DNA from: Fimenecus sp052273625
Lineage (GTDB): Bacteria > Bacillota > Clostridia > Oscillospirales > Acutalibacteraceae
Direction of reading: 5' to 3'
Length of the DNA stretch: 64,000 nt
Assembly (NCBI GenBank): GCA_052273625.1
Contig: DAVZHW010000006.1
Location: 19,200-83,199 of the forward strand
The notes under the pieces are model-generated. The model did no database searches. It was not told where the DNA came from and saw nothing but the letters and a program-made list of their open reading frames with translations. Below, piece after piece: positions 41,314-49,448 of this stretch (the stretch's first letter is position 1; every line of letters begins with the position of its first letter). The position numbers and the translations under genes are program-made.

Positions 41314-41520
41314 TCAAACCACCTGCATAAGTTCTTCAACCGAATAGAACTTGATGCTTTCCCTTATTTCCTCCGCCTTTAATTTCCATATTTTTTTCAT
41401 ATCAGAACTGCACCTTTCTGCCGCGTCCAGACAATTGTCTATTTTTTTCACCAAGACATCATAAAAAGTCTCCTCAAAGCATTCCTCTGGAATATTTTCT
41501 TCTGCAATAATTCTTACCAT
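41314..41520 (-). CDS. Small helical unknown protein
   Basis: 68 residues, helical with two Cys in the N-terminal half (ECFEETFYDVLVKKID, DAAERCSSDMKK). It overlaps the upstream HTH gene by 7 nt. It may be an accessory of the replication switch. No family recognised. Confidence 0.45.
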   Translation of the reverse strand: MVRIIAEENIPEECFEETFYDVLVKKIDNCLDAAERCSSDMKKIWKLKAEEIRESIKFYSVEELMQVV

Positions 41521-41750
41521 TTCTGTCCTCCCATAGATTTTCTTATCTCTATTTGTTTTATAAGCCAGTCAAGAATTACATCTGACTGGAACTCTCCACC
41601 CATTAAAGCCAGAAGCTCACTTTTGTTGTAACGAACAATATTGCCTATCTTATGCGACGGCAATTGATTTGTTACGGTCAGCGTTCTTACTGTCTGCTCC
41701 GATATTTGAAGCATTTTTGCCACATCTTGCACTGTTAAAATCTCGTTCAT
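41514..41750 (-). CDS. Excisionase-like MerR/HTH_17 protein
   Basis: 78 residues. LTVQDVAKMLQISEQTVRTLT, then LPSHKIGNIVRYNKSELLALM is the HTH_17 winged-helix of phage excisionases. It lies first in the leftward replication operon, facing the integrase across the structured 41751-42415 region. Excision control or early promoter control fits. Confidence 0.75.
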   Translation of the reverse strand: MNEILTVQDVAKMLQISEQTVRTLTVTNQLPSHKIGNIVRYNKSELLALMGGEFQSDVILDWLIKQIEIRKSMGGQKW

Positions 41751-42415
41751 AAAAAACCTCGTTTCTTTAGGCTAAACGTTTTTTCATTCTTTTGGACGGG
41801 ATAATAACAGGACAAAACCTGTATTTTTCGCTTTAACAAAAAAAACTAACCAAAGGTACTCGGCTCACGACTTCCGATATGTCGCCACAGATAAAAGCAA
41901 CATAAAATACCTTTGATTAGTTTTTCTTTTTTTTATCTGTTCTTTTTTTTTATTTTCAGCTCGTGATTTTCTGAAAATATTTTTTTATAAAAAAGAGTTA
42001 TAACCTCCTGAAAATCTTATTTTTTTTTACCGTTTACCGAACTTAAAAACATAAAGGCTGTTAGTAAGGCAAATATTGGTATTAGTCATACTGCAAACAA
42101 CTTTTGAAACAAAATTACAAAGAAAAGGAGGTAGAAGAGGGGGATAAAAAAGCCCAAGTGTACAAAAAAGTGCACAAGCAAAATATTAAGAAACGTGCTT
42201 GTATATCATTTCTTAATATTTTATCCTATAACCCATATCATTTAAAAATATACGGTTATAAGGGCTTTGTTTTTTCATCCCGACAACAGCAGTTCAATTC
42301 TGCTAGGAGATGTACCTCTAACTTCTTCTCGTATAAGAAGTTAGAGAACTTTTCTTTATATTTGTCAAAAATGTTTGGTCAACATTTAGTATATATCCCT
42401 CTCTAAAAAAAAGCA
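41751..42415. other. Structured 665-bp region between replication and integrase genes
   Basis: No credible gene. It contains an 18-bp inverted repeat with one mismatch (41841-41858/41908-41925), TATTTTCAG/CTGAAAATA near 41950-41980, and AAAATATTAAGAAA/TTTCTTAATATTTT (42180-42193/42209-42222). A tRNA-like T-arm and a terminator-like hairpin are listed separately. An AAGGAGG at 42125 has no good ORF. It probably holds divergent promoters and attP. Confidence 0.5.
42288..42346. other. Candidate attP core: tRNA-like T-arm plus hairpin
   Basis: AGCAG-TTCAATT-CTGCT (42288-42304) has the exact form of a tRNA T-arm, with a TTCAATT loop, followed by AGGAGAT-G as an acceptor 3' strand. No 5' half is present. 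A perfect 12-bp hairpin CTCTAACTTCTT/AAGAAGTTAGAG (42316-42327/42335-42346) and T-rich DNA follow. Integrases often use tRNA 3' ends, and the integrase starts 70 nt on. Confidence 0.35.
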
Positions 42416-43537
42416 ATGCATGGAGCGTATTTTCTTTATAAAAGAAATTTCAAATCAGGAATAATTTGGTATTACAGGGCTTATAAGCCGGACGGAACTC
42501 TTGCTACAGGTAAAAGCACTGGATGTCATTCAAAAATGAAAGCAAGAGCTTTTTGCGATGATTTGTTACAAAAAGGGATTCTTTACGGTGGCTCTAATCT
42601 TCTTTTCGGTTATTACGCCAATAAATGGTTTGACGACGGTTCTCCTTGGTTGGAAGATAAAATGAGCGAGGGAACACCTGAAAGACCGGCACTGTCATTA
42701 TCAACGATAATTCAATATAGACAAACACTTGCAAAGCATATTCTTCCGTTCTTCGCAAAGTATAAACTCTGCGATATAAAACCTAGCAATGTAAAGCATT
42801 TTAGAACGGAGCTTATTCAGTCTAAAGGATTGTCAAGAAAGACTGTTAATAACATCGTCGGGGTGTTACGAATTATCACAGATTATGCCTTAGCGGATAA
42901 CATTCTTATGTTCGACCCATTAAGGGGAATAAGACCGTTAAAATCAGACGCTGATACCAGAGATGGCTTTACTTACGATGAAGCTGTAAAGATATTTAAC
43001 TCTGAATGGGAATCGCCTGTATTCAAGTTAATCAGCATTACGGCAGCTGTAACAGGAATGAGAATAAGCGAAATCTTCGCTATAAGCAAAAAGACTTTGA
43101 CAGAGAAATACATTGATGTAAGCAAACAGATTTACAGAGGCGTTCTGTGTCCTTGTAAGACTAAAGAAAAAAGAAAAGTTCCAATTCCTAAAAAACTTTA
43201 TACAGCTCTGAAAAACGAATTAAACAGAACTAGTGAAGAATTCTGTTTTGGAAAAGTGTCAGGAACAGTAGTAATGCGACAGTTGAAGAAAGTTTTAAAT
43301 AATTTAGGAATGGAAGAAGAACGTAAGCAAAGAGGGCTTTGTACTCATTCTTGGAGACATTTCTTTAACACTTATCTTTTGGCGAACAATGTAACTGAAA
43401 TAAAAGTAAAGGCAGTTATGGGTCATTCTTCCGGAAAAGGAAGTATGACTGAACGTTATACAAACTGGAAACCAGATATGTTTCCAGAAGTTTATTCTTT
43501 ACAGGAAAAACTTGTAGATGTTTTTATGAAGGAGTAG
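42416..43537 (+). CDS. int: Tyrosine recombinase integrase
   Basis: 373 residues. N-terminal arm-binding and SAM-like domains (LSTIIQYRQTLAKHIL, then IKPSNVKHFRTELIQSKGLSR) precede the catalytic domain with R216 (TGMRISEI), Lys in CKTKEKRK, H311 and R314 (HSWRH), H337 (MGHSSG) and Y348 (MTERYTNW). All catalytic residues are present, so integration is expected. The ribosome site is weak (AAAAAAAGCA), suggesting low expression. Confidence 0.95.
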   Translation: MHGAYFLYKRNFKSGIIWYYRAYKPDGTLATGKSTGCHSKMKARAFCDDLLQKGILYGGSNLLFGYYANKWFDDGSPWLEDKMSEGTPERPALSLSTIIQYRQTLAKHILPFFAKYKLCDIKPSNVKHFRTELIQSKGLSRKTVNNIVGVLRIITDYALADNILMFDPLRGIRPLKSDADTRDGFTYDEAVKIFNSEWESPVFKLISITAAVTGMRISEIFAISKKTLTEKYIDVSKQIYRGVLCPCKTKEKRKVPIPKKLYTALKNELNRTSEEFCFGKVSGTVVMRQLKKVLNNLGMEEERKQRGLCTHSWRHFFNTYLLANNVTEIKVKAVMGHSSGKGSMTERYTNWKPDMFPEVYSLQEKLVDVFMKE

Positions 43538-43540
43538 GAA

Positions 43541-43912
43541 ATGGAAGAATTGCCAGAAACATCGGTATTAGACAGAATATTTTATTTAATAAAGAAACAG
43601 CGTCTTACTAATAAGCAAGTTGCTATTGATTTAGGGTTATCTCCTTCTTATTTTGCAGAAAGAAAATATCAGAATAGAGAACCTTCAAATAAAGTGTGCA
43701 GACAAATTGCAGATTACTTTGGGGTATCAATATCCTGGATATTAACAGGCAAGGAAGATAAGAATTTTTTATCTAAAGATATGTATGTTCTAATGAAAGA
43801 GATAGAAGCACTATCAGAAGATAAAAGAGAATTTGTAATAGATACTATTTCTTCTCTTCTCTTTGATTTAAAGAATTATTTAGTCTTTGCAAATTGCGAA
43901 CGTAGTGAGTAA
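43541..43912 (+). CDS. XRE-family repressor candidate
   Basis: 123 residues, 4 nt after the integrase with GGAG upstream. LTNKQVAIDLGLSPSYFAERK, NREPSNKVCRQIADYFGVSISWILTG is a XRE HTH. The C-terminus (MKEIEALSEDKREFVIDTISSLL) is a short helical dimerisation region without a peptidase. It is the best CI-type repressor candidate for the immunity circuit. Confidence 0.75.
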   Translation: MEELPETSVLDRIFYLIKKQRLTNKQVAIDLGLSPSYFAERKYQNREPSNKVCRQIADYFGVSISWILTGKEDKNFLSKDMYVLMKEIEALSEDKREFVIDTISSLLFDLKNYLVFANCERSE

Positions 43913-43917
43913 TTTGC

Positions 43918-43943
43918 GTCTTATAAACGTTAGTTTATAAGAC
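43918..43943. promoter_or_regulatory. 11-bp perfect inverted repeat after the repressor gene
   Basis: GTCTTATAAAC-GTTA-GTTTATAAGAC. It is not followed by a T-run, so an operator or processing hairpin is more likely than a terminator. A TATCTTAAGATA palindrome lies about 110 nt further on. Confidence 0.4.
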
Positions 43944-44330
43944 CTACATAACGTAAATTTTTAAAGAAAGAGAGATAGGAGAAGGCTTTGCTTCTTTGGA
44001 AAAGAAGACAGTTTGCCTTAAACCTGGAAGGAGTCGAGGTAAGTTGTATCTTAAGATAACAAAGCAATTTGTATAAGACAATCTCAGCACTCGCTAACGC
44101 TCGTGGCAACACTAAAGTGTTGCGTAGAGTTTTGATATATTAGAGAGTGGGATGTTAGGTTGACAGGATTTAATGTTTTTCAGGAAGGGGGTCTGGGGGA
44201 AACCCCTTTTTATATATAAGGCAAAAATAAAAATCGTGTCAACTACTACATATGTATCGCTAATCCGTTTGTTAGTAAGTATTTCTTTATAAAACATACA
44301 AATAACAAAAATATAATTATTTGTTATCAA
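43944..44330. other. Non-coding stretch downstream of the repressor
   Basis: Short ORFs here lack start signals and cross hairpins. Recognisable items are TATCTTAAGATA (near 44050), GCAACAC-TAAA-GTGTTGC (near 44106) and the GC-rich terminator at 44185-44211. Confidence 0.4.
44185..44211 (+). terminator. GC-rich rho-independent terminator
   Basis: AAGGGG...CCCCTT with an internal GGGGGAAACCCC alternative, followed by TTTT(T)ATATATA. It ends rightward transcription from integrase and repressor. Confidence 0.65.
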
Positions 44331-44490
44331 GTATTTTTTTTATTTTTTTTCTTCTTTTTCCTGTTTTTTCTCTTTTTTTTGGTTTTTTGAAACATTTTTG
44401 TACATAAAAAATCTCACCGTATGCAGAAAACCCGCATGCGGAAAAACCGTATGTGGAAAAACCGCATGCGGAAAACCTGATTGTGGAAGG
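44331..44490. other. Candidate replication origin: T-rich tract plus iterons
   Basis: 44331-44397 is almost pure T/C on the plus strand, a likely easily melted tract. Next to it are direct repeats of about 15 bp: CCGTATGCAGAAAA (44417), CCGCATGCGGAAAAA (44432), CCGTATGTGGAAAAA (44447), CCGCATGCGGAAAA (44462) and a degenerate fifth at 44476. Two units contain the palindrome CCGCATGCGG. Iterons plus an unwinding tract between the early operons suggest the origin. Confidence 0.5.
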
Positions 44491-44509
44491 TTTTTTTACG
44501 GAATTTAGG

Positions 44510-44559
44510 TTGACAATCCGTATTAGTAGAACAGATTTATAAAATAAGTTATATTAGTG
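44510..44559 (+). promoter_or_regulatory. Rightward early promoter with two operator half-sites
   Basis: TTGACA (44510-44515), TATTAGTA (44521-44528), TATAAA (44538-44543) and a second TATTAGTG (44552-44559) that covers the GTG/ATG start region of the next gene. The -35 to -10 distance (22 nt) is long. The half-sites are direct repeats 31 bp apart, unlike the inverted pairs elsewhere. Confidence 0.5.
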
Positions 44560-44823
44560 AATATGATAATACGACAAGAAGAAAATAGTCCTGTTTCAGA
44601 CTTATTTTACGGACTGCACGTCTATGATGCTTTAAATTTAATCAAAACGTGTTCCGATACTCTCTGTGCTGATACAGAGCTTTTGAAAGAAGCCTGTCTG
44701 GAAACTCAGAATATCCTAAAAGATTATCTAAAGAAAATTGAGGAGCTAGAGCGTAAAACAGAGAAACAGAACGCTCGTGAAAAAGTCCTTGAAAAACTCC
44801 ACCGTGGACACGAAAATGAATAA
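44557..44823 (+). CDS. Small helical early protein
   Basis: 88 residues from GTG 44557, or 86 from ATG 44563. No Shine-Dalgarno is visible and the likely transcription start lies only ~10 nt upstream, so it may be leaderless. It is helical with a C-terminal coiled coil (NILKDYLKKIEELERKTEK). Position next to the iterons suggests a replication or control role. Not recognised. Confidence 0.5.
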   Translation: MNMIIRQEENSPVSDLFYGLHVYDALNLIKTCSDTLCADTELLKEACLETQNILKDYLKKIEELERKTEKQNAREKVLEKLHRGHENE

Positions 44824-44866
44824 GCCATATTTATAAATAAGAGAGGTTGATTTTTATGGTTTTTTA

Positions 44867-45721
44867 ATGGCATCTTCTTATATTTCTTCACCTATGAATT
44901 ATATGGGCAATAAACGGCGTCTGCTTCCACAAATCATTCCTTTATTTCCGGCTAATATAAAAACTTTTGTTGATTTATTCTGCGGAGGCTGCACTGTCGG
45001 GTTGAACGTAAATGCAGAAAAGGTTATTTTTAATGACAATCTTGTTTATATAATTGATTTTTACAAGGCGTTAAAAAAGTTTAGTTCAGAACAAATTATC
45101 TCGCATATTGAAAAGAGAATTGCAGAATATAGTCTTTCTCCCGTAAACAAAAATGGGTATATCGCTATGCGGAAATATTACAACGAAAACAGAAATCCAT
45201 TGGATTTATTTGTGCTGGTTTCCTTTAGTTTTTCCAATCAGATACGTTTTAACAATAAGCACGAATTCAACCAGTCCCCCGGATTAGGATGTTTTAATAG
45301 TCATCAAAAAGAGAACCTTATAAATTTTATAAAAGCAATAAAGACTAAAAACGTAGAGTTTTCGTCAGACACATTTGACGATTTTGACCTGTCATTATTA
45401 GGTTCTGATGATTTTGTTTATTGCGACCCTCCGTATTTGATTACAGCAGCTTCTTACAATGACGGAAAAAGAGGTTTTACTGGTTGGGACGAAAAACTTG
45501 AGGTAAAGCTCTATAATATTCTGGACAGATTAAATTCTCGTTCAATCCGTTTTGCATTTTCCGATGTGCTTGAACACAAAGGTAAAACGAACCGTCTTCT
45601 CTCGAAATGGCTTAGCGAACGTGATTACAAAGTTCATAACCTTGCAATGAAATATTCGATAAAGAGGACGAAAGAGAAGTTACCGGAAACAACAAAAGAA
45701 GTTTTAATTACAAATTATTAA
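44867..45721 (+). CDS. DNA adenine methylase (Dam family)
   Basis: 284 residues. SPMNYMGNKRRLLPQI (N-terminal FxGxK-like), TFVDLFCGGCTVGLN (SAM motif I) and VYCDPPYLITA (~residue 186, catalytic DPPY) appear in the alpha class order. FAFSDVLEHKGKTN lies downstream. It is complete, unlike the copy at 34712-35462. It would methylate adenine in a short target and protect phage DNA or regulate origin firing. Confidence 0.85.
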   Translation: MASSYISSPMNYMGNKRRLLPQIIPLFPANIKTFVDLFCGGCTVGLNVNAEKVIFNDNLVYIIDFYKALKKFSSEQIISHIEKRIAEYSLSPVNKNGYIAMRKYYNENRNPLDLFVLVSFSFSNQIRFNNKHEFNQSPGLGCFNSHQKENLINFIKAIKTKNVEFSSDTFDDFDLSLLGSDDFVYCDPPYLITAASYNDGKRGFTGWDEKLEVKLYNILDRLNSRSIRFAFSDVLEHKGKTNRLLSKWLSERDYKVHNLAMKYSIKRTKEKLPETTKEVLITNY

Positions 45722-45779
45722 AAGGATTAGTAAAGCATATAAAAACAGGTTATAAATATAAAAAATAAACATAATAATC

Positions 45780-45833
45780 TTGAAAGTATTAGTAAATTAG
45801 ATTTATAATTTGTTAAAACATAAAATACTAATA
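45780..45833 (+). promoter_or_regulatory. N31 operator/promoter element 4 (ssb promoter)
   Basis: TTGAAA (45780-45785), 18 nt, TATAAT (45804-45809). TATTAGTA (45787-45794) sits in the spacer and TACTAATA (45826-45833) just before the AAGGAG of the ssb gene, exactly 31 nt apart. This is the clearest case of the operator overlapping a sigma70-type promoter. Confidence 0.75.
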
Positions 45834-45849
45834 AGGAGCTATAAAAAAA

Positions 45850-46287
45850 ATGGCAGACAAAGTTCGGACAGACTTAAATACGGTTTCGATTATCGGAACT
45901 CTTGTAAAAGATGCGGAATTAAAGGTTGTAGGAAACGGCTTTAACATTTGCACAATGGGCGTTGCTAACAATTACAGTCAAAAAAAGAATGATGTTTATG
46001 AACAGGAAGTAAATTTTTTTGATTGCAGGCTTTTGGGAAAAGTCGCACAGGCACTTTCACCTTATCTTACAAAAGGAACAAAGGTTGCTGTTTCAGGAAA
46101 ATTAAGACAGGAACGTTGGGAAAAGGACGGCAAGAAAAACTCAAAAGTTTATATTCTTGTCGAGGACATCCAGCTTGTAGGTGGAAAACCTAATGGAAAC
46201 CAGCCTAATCAGCCACATCAGGCTTCTGCTCCTGCGAATACGGCTCCGGCAGACATTGACGGATTTCAAGAAGACATTCCATTTTAA
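45850..46287 (+). CDS. ssb: Single-stranded DNA-binding protein
   Basis: 145 residues with AAGGAG upstream. OB-fold: LNTVSIIGTLVKDAELKVV, FFDCRLLGKVAQALSPYLTKG and VAVSGKLRQERWEKDGKKNSKVYILVED (in segments). A Gln/Pro/Asn-rich linker leads to the acidic tip DIPF that binds partner proteins. Promoter element 4 lies directly upstream. Confidence 0.9.
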   Translation: MADKVRTDLNTVSIIGTLVKDAELKVVGNGFNICTMGVANNYSQKKNDVYEQEVNFFDCRLLGKVAQALSPYLTKGTKVAVSGKLRQERWEKDGKKNSKVYILVEDIQLVGGKPNGNQPNQPHQASAPANTAPADIDGFQEDIPF

Positions 46288-46338
46288 AATTCCGAATGAA
46301 GTTTTATTGTTGTTAAACATCTTTAAAGGAGAACTTGT

Positions 46339-47121
46339 TTGAAAAATAGAATTTTTTATTTTTTTGAATTTTATATTGCTTTGCTTGCTTTTTATATAAA
46401 GACAAGAAACAAGCGTAATCTGCACGAAGTTAGAATTGATTTTTCGCTGTTGGATAAAATTTTACTGAACAAAAGCTTTAGTAAAATGATTGAAATCAAT
46501 GATAACGGAAATGGCTACTTCCTCAAGGGAACGAAGATTAAAGTCTTGGTAGATACATCGCTTCCTGTTTTGAAGTTCAGAATTATACATACAAACGAGT
46601 ACAGTATACTAAAAATATCGGCAATAAAGGAATACCCGGAGGGGTCTCTCATTGTGCCGACAAAAGGAACTTGTGGTTCTGCTGGATGGGATTTTTATGT
46701 TCCTAAATACTCAGAGGTATTCAAGGCTCATTATGAAAAATTTAATAAAACTTCACTTGAAGTGTGCGAGGACAATGTTTTTATTGTTCTTAAGCCACAC
46801 GAAAGAGTATGTATTCCAAGCGGCTTCCGTGTTTCTATAAATCCAGGAACAGCACTTGTTGCGTGGGAGAAATCTGGACTTGCGACAAAAGAAGGAATTG
46901 TTCCTACTGCTAAGGTAGTCGATGAGGACTATCAGGGCGAGGTAGGAATTGGTATTATGAACACTTCCAGCAAGAAAGTCAGCATAAAATACGGACAGAA
47001 AATTACGCAATTTGTACATATTCCTTATATCAAGGATGAACTCAAAATTGTAGATGAAGAAAAACTTTATACACAGGAAACATCACGTGGCAAAGGCGGT
47101 TTTGGTTCAACAGGTATATGA
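46339..47121 (+). CDS. dut: dUTPase with N-terminal extension
   Basis: 260 residues from TTG 46339, which has AAAGGAG 7 nt upstream. Trimeric dUTPase motifs occur in order: GSAGWDFY (I), IPSGF (II), EKSGLATKEG (III), VVDEDYQGEVG-type (IV) and RGKGGFGSTG (V). An unusual ~100-residue N-terminal extension begins with a basic, aromatic helix. It lowers dUTP to keep uracil out of phage DNA. Confidence 0.85.
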   Translation: MKNRIFYFFEFYIALLAFYIKTRNKRNLHEVRIDFSLLDKILLNKSFSKMIEINDNGNGYFLKGTKIKVLVDTSLPVLKFRIIHTNEYSILKISAIKEYPEGSLIVPTKGTCGSAGWDFYVPKYSEVFKAHYEKFNKTSLEVCEDNVFIVLKPHERVCIPSGFRVSINPGTALVAWEKSGLATKEGIVPTAKVVDEDYQGEVGIGIMNTSSKKVSIKYGQKITQFVHIPYIKDELKIVDEEKLYTQETSRGKGGFGSTGI

Positions 47122-47342
47122 AACTGCACCGGATATTGTACAAGATATGCCTTACAAAGAAAGAAGCTGAAAAGGAATTAAATAAACTTTTGTTAAAAAT
47201 TCCGACTTCTTTCTTTGAAGAGTCGTCTGATTCCGGACATTGGATTGTCTATCTTTTTGCTTCGGAGTCAAAAAAACAGACGGAAGAAAACTTGCGGTTC
47301 TATAAAAAAGAAGGACTCCAAGTTTTTTATCAATACAAGTGA
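47118..47342 (+). CDS. Small unknown protein
   Basis: 74 residues, ATGA overlap with dut. It has CLTKKEAEKELNKLLLKIP and IVYLFASESKKQTEENLRFYKKEGLQVFY. The latter resembles the beta-alpha-beta of a SPOR-like or ACT-like fold, but this is weak. Function unknown. Confidence 0.45.
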   Translation: MKLHRILYKICLTKKEAEKELNKLLLKIPTSFFEESSDSGHWIVYLFASESKKQTEENLRFYKKEGLQVFYQYK

Positions 47343-47354
47343 AAGGACAATATA

Positions 47355-47570
47355 ATGGACTGTAAAGAAGAAAAGCTGGCAAGGGTTGGAAAATTATTCA
47401 GAAACCAGCTTCTTTATATTCAGAGAAACGGCTGTAAAGGAATAAAATGCAATCAGTGCTGCCTTATAAATATATGTTCTCGAGAGCCTGCAAAAGCGAA
47501 AGATACGGCTTCACAAGTGCTTCACGAGGCTTGTTCTCACGCTAATATAGTTTTTCAAAACAAGGCTTAA
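47355..47570 (+). CDS. Small Cys-rich protein
   Basis: 71 residues with GAAAGGA upstream. GCKGIKCNQCCLINIC gives five Cys, likely a metal or Fe-S site, then a helical C-terminus. It converges with and overlaps the leftward gene at 47567 by 4 nt. Confidence 0.5.
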   Translation: MDCKEEKLARVGKLFRNQLLYIQRNGCKGIKCNQCCLINICSREPAKAKDTASQVLHEACSHANIVFQNKA

Positions 47571-48133
47571 AAATCTATTTCAACCTTGTTATCTCTATCA
47601 ATTCCTGCCTTAAAATTAGTCTGGTCTACAGGAGCGTTTTCTTTATACCAGATGACAGGTTCTCTTTTTTTGTATTGATATGTCTTACAATAATCGTGAA
47701 ATATATCTATTCTTTTTAAGTGCATATAAAATTGGTAAAAAGAACAGAATGGCTTTAACCTTGTAGTTCTAAAAGGTTTTGCGGATAGATATACACAGGT
47801 TTCACAACAAGGTCTGTATTTGTATTCTTTCGTTTCTTCAAGAAATTCTTTCATCCCTGAAACCATAGGGTCAAATTCTTTTTCAGAAGAAACGAAATCT
47901 GCTTCCCTGTGAATAAACTTCTCTTTAAGAAGTTCAATTTCCAAGTTTGAAACTTTGAAAATTAAATACGGTATTATAGTTAAAATTTCATCTAACGTGT
48001 AATCGACAGTTATACAACCGTTAAAACTGTCTCTCGTTCTTAGTTCTGGGTGTTCTTTCTTCGCTGCTAAAAAGGCATTTTCGATACATTGGTAAGTTTT
48101 GTTAAAATATTTCGCTAGTTCTTTTTTTGTCAT
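47567..48133 (-). CDS. HTH protein with C-terminal Cys cluster
   Basis: 188 residues. N-terminal HTH-like MTKKELAKYFNKTYQCIENAF, with LDEILTIIPYLIFKVSNLEIELL as a helical linker. The C-terminus has CCETCVYL, CSFYQFY and HDYCKTYQY, then KREPVIWYKEN, resembling a metal-binding domain. It may be a regulator with a redox or zinc sensor. Not recognised as a named family. Confidence 0.5.
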   Translation of the reverse strand: MTKKELAKYFNKTYQCIENAFLAAKKEHPELRTRDSFNGCITVDYTLDEILTIIPYLIFKVSNLEIELLKEKFIHREADFVSSEKEFDPMVSGMKEFLEETKEYKYRPCCETCVYLSAKPFRTTRLKPFCSFYQFYMHLKRIDIFHDYCKTYQYKKREPVIWYKENAPVDQTNFKAGIDRDNKVEIDF

Positions 48134-48145
48134 TTTCTTTTATCT

Positions 48146-48550
48146 TTATTCAGTTTTTGTGCCTGGAGTTTCAGTATTTTCTTCTATAATTCCATTCGGG
48201 AGTTTTGTTTCTGGCTCACCTTTTATTGTTTCATTTTGCTCTTCATTATTTATTTTATCTTCCTGTTCTTTGTCTAATTCTTTCTGTGTTTTATGAAAAA
48301 GACACTCTCCATAATAATTCAGACTGTCGCATAAAACAGGAATGCTCTTTCCTGTTACGAAATCTTTGGAAGAATTCTTTTCATTTGTGCAATATAGTTT
48401 TTTTTCATTTGTATCTAAAAGGGAAATATTTTTTGCAATATTTTTAAATATTATAGAGTTGAGGTTTACAGTTCTTTTTGGAAGTTTTATAAACTGTTTT
48501 TCTGAGAGCAGAACTGAAAAAACGCAGGTTTTACAAAAATTATCATTCAT
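48146..48550 (-). CDS. Cys-rich protein with acidic C-terminus
   Basis: 134 residues. CKTCVFSVLLSEKQF, CTNEKNSS, CDSLNYYGECLFH are spaced like the Cys set of the downstream gene. The C-terminal ~40 residues are Glu/Thr/Pro-rich and disordered. Its start lies inside a perfect 17-bp hairpin with AAGAGGTG in the loop, so translation may be gated. Confidence 0.45.
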   Translation of the reverse strand: MNDNFCKTCVFSVLLSEKQFIKLPKRTVNLNSIIFKNIAKNISLLDTNEKKLYCTNEKNSSKDFVTGKSIPVLCDSLNYYGECLFHKTQKELDKEQEDKINNEEQNETIKGEPETKLPNGIIEENTETPGTKTE

Positions 48551-48590
48551 AATAATACACCTCTTGATTATTATATTATTATGAATGATA
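48541..48590. promoter_or_regulatory. Perfect 17-bp inverted repeat holding a start codon and ribosome site
   Basis: TATCATTCATAATAATA (48541-48557) pairs with TATTATTATGAATGATA (48574-48590); 16-nt loop. On the minus strand the ATG of the 48146-48550 gene is in the second arm and the AAGAGGTG site is in the loop. Confidence 0.55.
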
Positions 48591-48599
48591 AAACGAAGA

Positions 48600-49448
48600 T
48601 TAAATTACTTGTGCCACAAGGTTTTCGGTTGTTGTGCTGTTGTTTAACTGGTCTATTTTATATGCAATGCTTCTTGCTTTTTCTATTCTTTTTCTTAAAT
48701 GCGGATAAATCTGGAGAAATAAATCCCATTCATCTTTTGTAATTTCTCCATTGTTGTTTATTTTGTTGTGCATAATTCCAATATGCTCTTCGTGTGTAAG
48801 TCGAACCATATTCCAAGTGCAATCTGCAAATTGAGGATATGCACCTCTTGTTAAGATATGTGCAACTTCAAGGTTTTCTGTTCTGCCGGAAGCCATAGAA
48901 ACAGGATTTCTTTCCAGCCACTCATCAAGTGAGTACATTTCGCCATTTTCCTTAAAATCCACAGGGTCTTCTGCGAAATCACTTTTATATTCTTGAAAAG
49001 ACGCAAACAGTTCCTGTAAATCTATTTGGGCATCTTCTGAGAGTTTATGATAAAGAGAAATTTCGTTTATTATGCTTTGTATAAAAACAGCCGCCTGTTG
49101 TTTTGACATTCTGGAAAGGGTAACAGGCTGTGTATCTCCTGCGTGGAGCGGATTAGGTTCTCTAGGGGCATAATCCTCGATAAGTGCTGCGTATAAAGCA
49201 GCCGCTTGTTCTGTATTAGGTTTACCGCCGTTCATTGATTCGTAAAGTATGTAAATCAGTGCCCATATAGTTTTTACTTGGTCATAAGTTTTTGTTCCTT
49301 TTCTTTGTGAGCAAGTAACCGTTACGTATTTTCCGAGATTTTCTTGAAAGAACATATCAAGGGCAGTCTTATCGGCAGGAGTAGCAGGCTTTAATACATA
49401 GTCAGATGATGTTTTAGCAACTAAAGTTCTTAAACAAATCTTTTTCAT
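48600..49448 (-). CDS. Putative HNHc-type recombination nuclease
   Basis: 282 residues. The C-terminal part LEVAHILTRGAYPQF, TWNMVRLTHEEHIGIMHNK, EWDLFLQIYPHLRKR resembles the HNHc_6 phage nuclease family. The N-terminal half is helical, with a KTIWALIYILYESMNGGKP segment like NinB/YqaS-type recombination proteins. Nuclease activity is probable given the His residues, but the HNH Asn is not clear. It lies by other recombination genes. Confidence 0.6.
   Translation of the reverse strand: MKKICLRTLVAKTSSDYVLKPATPADKTALDMFFQENLGKYVTVTCSQRKGTKTYDQVKTIWALIYILYESMNGGKPNTEQAAALYAALIEDYAPREPNPLHAGDTQPVTLSRMSKQQAAVFIQSIINEISLYHKLSEDAQIDLQELFASFQEYKSDFAEDPVDFKENGEMYSLDEWLERNPVSMASGRTENLEVAHILTRGAYPQFADCTWNMVRLTHEEHIGIMHNKINNNGEITKDEWDLFLQIYPHLRKRIEKARSIAYKIDQLNNSTTTENLVAQVI

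Noticed and set aside
42104..42406. 100-residue ORF with AAGGAGG nearby upstream of the integrase
   Set aside because: It runs through several perfect inverted repeats and the tRNA-like arm, its codons look random, and AAGGAGG lies inside the ORF rather than before it.
43930..44330. ORFs of 60-72 codons on the minus strand downstream of the repressor
   Set aside because: No ribosome sites, cross a terminator and hairpins, odd composition.
44417..44490. Possible CRISPR from short repeats
   Set aside because: Units are adjacent without spacers and fit iterons better.
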